A stretch of 7,180 bases of DNA from Desulfuromonas sp. (lineage in GTDB: Bacteria; Desulfobacterota; Desulfuromonadia; Desulfuromonadales; Trichloromonadaceae): NCBI GenBank assembly GCA_030145265.1, contig JAQYWA010000102.1:1-7180 (forward strand), in the 5' to 3' direction. A program made the translations under genes and the position numbers. Positions 4,561-7,180 of the stretch are shown here, piece after piece (positions within the stretch are counted from its first letter, which is position 1; every line of letters begins with the position of its first letter). Below the pieces are notes generated by a model. It had not been told where the DNA came from. It searched no databases and saw nothing but the letters and a program-made list of their open reading frames with translations.

Positions 4561-6036
4561 TTATTTTACAGCTTCCGCCTGCGGCGTAATGACCAGATCG
4601 ATCCGCCGGTTGACCGCCCGCCCTTCCGGGGTCTGGTTGGACGCCAGGGGGCGGGCCGAGCCGAAACCGACCGCCTTAAGTTTGTCCGCAGAAAGGGTCC
4701 GGTTCGCCACCAGGTACTGGCGGACCGCGTCGGCCCGCCGCTGCGACAGCTCAAGGTTGGTCGCCTCCTGACCGGTACTGTCCGAATGTCCTTCGACCAC
4801 CACGTCGGGCTGGGCAAAGACGCCAATTGCCTTCTGCACCTTGCTGAGCAGGACATAGTTCTCCGGCATGATAACTTCCTGTCCGACCGGAAAGCGGATC
4901 GTCTTCAACCGGATCACCAGGTTGTTTCCCTGCTTGTAAACCTCGGCTTCGCCGGGGGCAAAGTAACTCTGCACCTCGTTGAACAGGGCCTGAAAGCGGC
5001 GCTCGCTAGCAAGCCGCTCCTTTTCGCTCTGGTCTTCCAGCGAACGACCTTCAAGTACGGCGATTTTTTCCTGCAGCCCGCTGATTTCCGCCATCTGCTC
5101 CTCCAACCGCACAGTCAACACCTCATACTGGTCCTGCCAGGTCGCAATCACCCCCAGGATGCTGGCTGCCTGCACGTCGAAGGCTTCATCCCGGCGGTCG
5201 GGAGAGGCCAGCCCTTCGGCTGCCCGGCTGAGGAAAGTTTCCATCCAGAGCGCCGCTTGCTCCGAGGTCATGGTCTTGAGTTTTTCGCTCTGTTCCAACA
5301 CCCGGTTCAGCCGGCGGGCTGCAAACAGGCTCTGGCGGGAATGCTCGTCGATTTGGTCCTTCTGATAGCGATGCTGGGTGATATAGGCATCCGCCTCTTC
5401 AAGCCGGCTACGGGCTTTGGCCAAGGTCGTCGGCACCAGCTTTTCGGCTGCCTGCTTTTCAGCCCGGGCAATCTGCTCCCGCGCTTCGCTCAACGCCCGA
5501 TCCTTGATCGCCCGCAGCTCCAGCTGATCGTAGTTGCGGGCCACCTTGACCTCGTTCTGCTGCGCCCAGCGCAGGTTGTCGTCCTCAATAGCCCGGGTCA
5601 GTTTGAGAAACTCCATTTCGGTGGTCTGGTAATCCTCGCCAAGGCTTTCGGCACCAGCCTTGCGGGCCAGTTCTCGAGCCTTGATGGCACTGCCGAGGGC
5701 GCTGCCGGCAATCTGGGCCGACTCCTCGGCCAGTTGCAGATGGGCCCGGGCCGATGAAATCTGCGTTAGAATTTCGGAGAGGCCGGTCTCCCGACTCATC
5801 CCTTCACGAGCGTCGTTGTAAAATGACTCCACCTTGGCAAAGCGCGTCGGCGCCATCACGTCCAGATTTTTCTGGCGGGCGGTCTCGATATCTTTTTCGA
5901 GGTTGGCCAGTTGCTCAACAGGATTTTTTTCGCTGACCGAAATTTTCTGTCCCTGCGGCCCGGAGGCGCAGCCGCCAACCAGCAACAGAATTATAACAAG
6001 CAGGACGAGGGTGTTGCTTCCTCTTGCCATCAACAT
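4561..6036 (-). CDS. OmpA-family lipoprotein with long helical middle (DUF4398-like)
   Basis: Predicted outer-membrane lipoprotein anchored to peptidoglycan. Of the 491 residues, 4-22 form a lipoprotein signal peptide ending VGG-C23, with Ala at +2, which favours the outer membrane. Residues about 45-350 are highly charged, Ala/Glu/Arg-rich and helical. Two similar stretches there, MAPTRFAKVESFYNDA (61-76) and LVPTTLAKARSRLEEA (200-215), look like DUF4398-type helices, and 303-345 is probably coiled coil. Residues about 371-486 are an OmpA C-terminal domain: VEGHSDSTG (414-422) and NRRID (476-480) hold the Asp and Arg that bind diaminopimelate in this family, with LSQRRADAVRQYL (430-442) between. 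The start at 6036 is chosen because AAAGGG lies eight bases upstream and the signal peptide is compact; 6030 and 6069 are alternatives. Its role is probably envelope integrity; the specific function is unknown. Confidence 0.9.
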   Translation of the reverse strand: MLMARGSNTLVLLVIILLLVGGCASGPQGQKISVSEKNPVEQLANLEKDIETARQKNLDVMAPTRFAKVESFYNDAREGMSRETGLSEILTQISSARAHLQLAEESAQIAGSALGSAIKARELARKAGAESLGEDYQTTEMEFLKLTRAIEDDNLRWAQQNEVKVARNYDQLELRAIKDRALSEAREQIARAEKQAAEKLVPTTLAKARSRLEEADAYITQHRYQKDQIDEHSRQSLFAARRLNRVLEQSEKLKTMTSEQAALWMETFLSRAAEGLASPDRRDEAFDVQAASILGVIATWQDQYEVLTVRLEEQMAEISGLQEKIAVLEGRSLEDQSEKERLASERRFQALFNEVQSYFAPGEAEVYKQGNNLVIRLKTIRFPVGQEVIMPENYVLLSKVQKAIGVFAQPDVVVEGHSDSTGQEATNLELSQRRADAVRQYLVANRTLSADKLKAVGFGSARPLASNQTPEGRAVNRRIDLVITPQAEAVK

Positions 6037-6074
6037 TGCCTGAACCCTTTCTGGATACGAACAAAACAAATCAA

Positions 6075-6103
6075 GTTATACGTAAAACAACCGGACCAAA
6101 GAA
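6075..6103 (-). promoter_or_regulatory. Possible promoter of the OmpA-family lipoprotein gene
   Basis: In the AT-rich 121-base gap upstream of the gene, the minus strand has TATAAC (6075-6080) 17 bases after TTCTTT (6098-6103). The -10 is good and the -35 weak. The gap lacks a clear terminator for the upstream iron-sulfur gene, so read-through from it is also possible. Confidence 0.3.
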
Positions 6104-6157
6104 TAGAAACATTTCCAAATTGTACACGACTTTAAAAATAAATCCTCATTGAATTCA

Positions 6158-7033
6158 TCATTTATTCCGCAGAACCGGCGGAATTTCCCGCTCGCAGGGG
6201 ATTTTCACCTGACACAGGCCGCATGGAGACGCATCCACCCCCAGAGTGGCATTGGCGTGAACCGCAGTCACCTCACGAATATACGCATGGCACTTGTGCT
6301 TGTCATGGCCAGCGTCACTGATGGCATCTGCCGGACATCTTCGGGCGCAGACCCGGCAGGTGCCCCGGGCATAATAGAGGCACCAGGCCTGATGCGAACT
6401 ATACTCCCGCGGAGTCGCCGGCAAACTGCCCCGGGCCACCACCGAACCGCAGCGCATGGCCTTGCCGACCGGAGTAATCAGACCGTCGCTGAGACCGAAG
6501 GTGCCCAACCCTGAGGCGAAAGCGACATGCCTTTCCGACCAGTTGGAGGCCAGGCCGAACCGTTCGGAAATCTGGTATGCAAAATCGGGAAGCAGGGTCG
6601 GCGCCACCGCCGCGATGCCAATCTGACCCAAGGCATCGACCAGGTGCCGCCGAAGCACTTCATTGAACGCTTCACCGAAATAGCGGGAGCGGCTCCAACG
6701 CTCGGCGGGCAGCTCCGTCGCGGCCCGCTGGTCCGCCAGGGTCGCCGCCGTCTGCGGCAGAACCCAGCTGATCACGGTCAACTCGGCGGCCGCGGCGGGA
6801 GCCGTTGAACAGCCGAGGGCGAAGGCTTCTTCGGGGGTCCAGAGAAACGGGCCGATGTCGGCCTTGAACTGGGGATAACAGGGATCGTCGCCCCGGGAAA
6901 AACCGATCAACGGCGCTCCCCAGGCCGGTTCTCCTCCGTTGCCGGTCAGTGAATTGGCCGGCGAGGTTGCGCAGAAGGCGGTGACAGCCTTGGCGATCCA
7001 GGCCGGCAATTCGCTAGCGGGGATACGGGACAC
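6158..7033 (-). CDS. Double-[4Fe-4S] protein related to epoxyqueuosine reductase (COG1600-like)
   Basis: Cytoplasmic iron-sulfur protein of the QueG superfamily, 291 residues; QueG itself reduces epoxyqueuosine in tRNA using cobalamin. The C-terminal ferredoxin-like part has eight cysteines for two clusters: C218, C226, C229 and C233 (in GTCRVCARRCPADAI), then C248, C271, C274 and C280 (in CGLCQVKIPC). The middle region, GLGTFGLSDGLITPVGKAM (175-193), corresponds to the conserved GxGxxGxxxxLI stretch of QueG relatives. It is shorter than true QueG, has no HEAT-repeat tail, and by hand alignment SNWSER (163-168) replaces the DTGPxxER motif that carries the catalytic Asp of QueG. It is therefore more likely a paralog of unknown substrate than QueG. 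The start is GTG, chosen because AAAGGAGG lies six bases upstream. It precedes the lipoprotein gene on the same strand. Confidence 0.85.
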   Translation of the reverse strand: MSRIPASELPAWIAKAVTAFCATSPANSLTGNGGEPAWGAPLIGFSRGDDPCYPQFKADIGPFLWTPEEAFALGCSTAPAAAAELTVISWVLPQTAATLADQRAATELPAERWSRSRYFGEAFNEVLRRHLVDALGQIGIAAVAPTLLPDFAYQISERFGLASNWSERHVAFASGLGTFGLSDGLITPVGKAMRCGSVVARGSLPATPREYSSHQAWCLYYARGTCRVCARRCPADAISDAGHDKHKCHAYIREVTAVHANATLGVDASPCGLCQVKIPCEREIPPVLRNK

Positions 7034-7180
7034 GGGACACCTCCTTTGTCGATCGGATGGGGCGTAGAGTCACAGACCACCTACATATCCAGAGGGGTTG
7101 AGGAAAGCCCCAAAAGGAGCTATAAGTGCCGCCCCTCCTCCCCCTGTGACGCCGCCGGAGCTGCGTGGACGTTTTGCGAA
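7034..7180 (+). other. Right edge: no confident gene; possible plus-strand start region
   Basis: Bases 7040-7047 are the ribosome binding site of the minus-strand iron-sulfur gene. On the plus strand AAAAGGAG (7112-7119) lies six bases before GTG (7126), but that frame ends after seven codons at a TGA (7147-7149). The stop overlaps another GTG (7146-7148), whose frame (MTPPELRGRFA) runs off the edge. That could be the start of a divergent gene with a short coupled leader frame. Too little is visible to name it. Confidence 0.25.

Noticed and set aside
4786..5757. A 323-codon plus-strand frame across the lipoprotein gene
   Set aside because: Antisense shadow. The minus strand encodes a signal peptide and a complete OmpA domain.
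7146..7180. Start of a glutamyl-Q-tRNA(Asp) synthetase gene, because the frame reads TPPELRGRFA
   Set aside because: The family continues GRFAPSPTG, but the next codon begins AA and cannot be proline.

Overview
The window is chromosomal housekeeping and accessory DNA of moderately high GC content from an anaerobic or facultative Gram-negative bacterium. Gene content (class III ribonucleotide reductase, NikR, an ECF-type Ni/Co transporter, an OmpA-type lipoprotein, a double-[4Fe-4S] protein of the QueG superfamily) and the flavour of the proteins suggest a delta-proteobacterium close to Desulfuromonas or Geobacter. That placement is inference from recognised families; no database search was possible. 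I see no insertion sequence, CRISPR array, prophage or RNA gene.

Left part (1-2013, minus strand): nrdD, the anaerobic ribonucleoside-triphosphate reductase. It has an N-terminal ATP cone and the thiyl-radical cysteine region, but the frame stops just after the zinc-site cysteines. The C-terminal glycyl-radical segment that the enzyme needs is not in this frame. A good Shine-Dalgarno sequence lies at the very left edge, so another minus-strand gene probably begins just outside the window, and it could carry the missing piece. Between nrdD and the divergent nikR (2014-2256) is a dense control region: an nrdD promoter, a candidate pair of NrdR boxes, four 11-bp-spaced repeats resembling weak DnaA boxes, and a nikR promoter with a perfect inverted repeat between its -35 and -10.

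Middle (2257-4534, plus strand): nikR, then a 239-bp gap, then cbiQ/nikQ and cbiO/nikO, overlapping by ATGA. These are the membrane coupling protein and one ATPase of an ECF metal transporter. NikR next door points to nickel. The substrate-binding subunit CbiM/NikM (and CbiN/NikN) is not in the window. A strong hairpin (18-bp perfect stem) ends cbiO and also serves the convergent gene.

Right part (4561-7033, minus strand): a QueG-superfamily iron-sulfur protein (GTG start, excellent ribosome binding site), followed after 121 bp by an OmpA-family lipoprotein with a long helical middle. The last 147 bases hold no confident gene. They contain a possible plus-strand start region, with a Shine-Dalgarno sequence, a 7-codon frame and an overlapping GTG frame that runs off the edge.

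The observations most worth following are the NrdD without a glycyl-radical domain and with a Cys2-His2 rather than Cys4 metal site, the DnaA-like array in its promoter region, and the transporter genes lacking a substrate-binding subunit.
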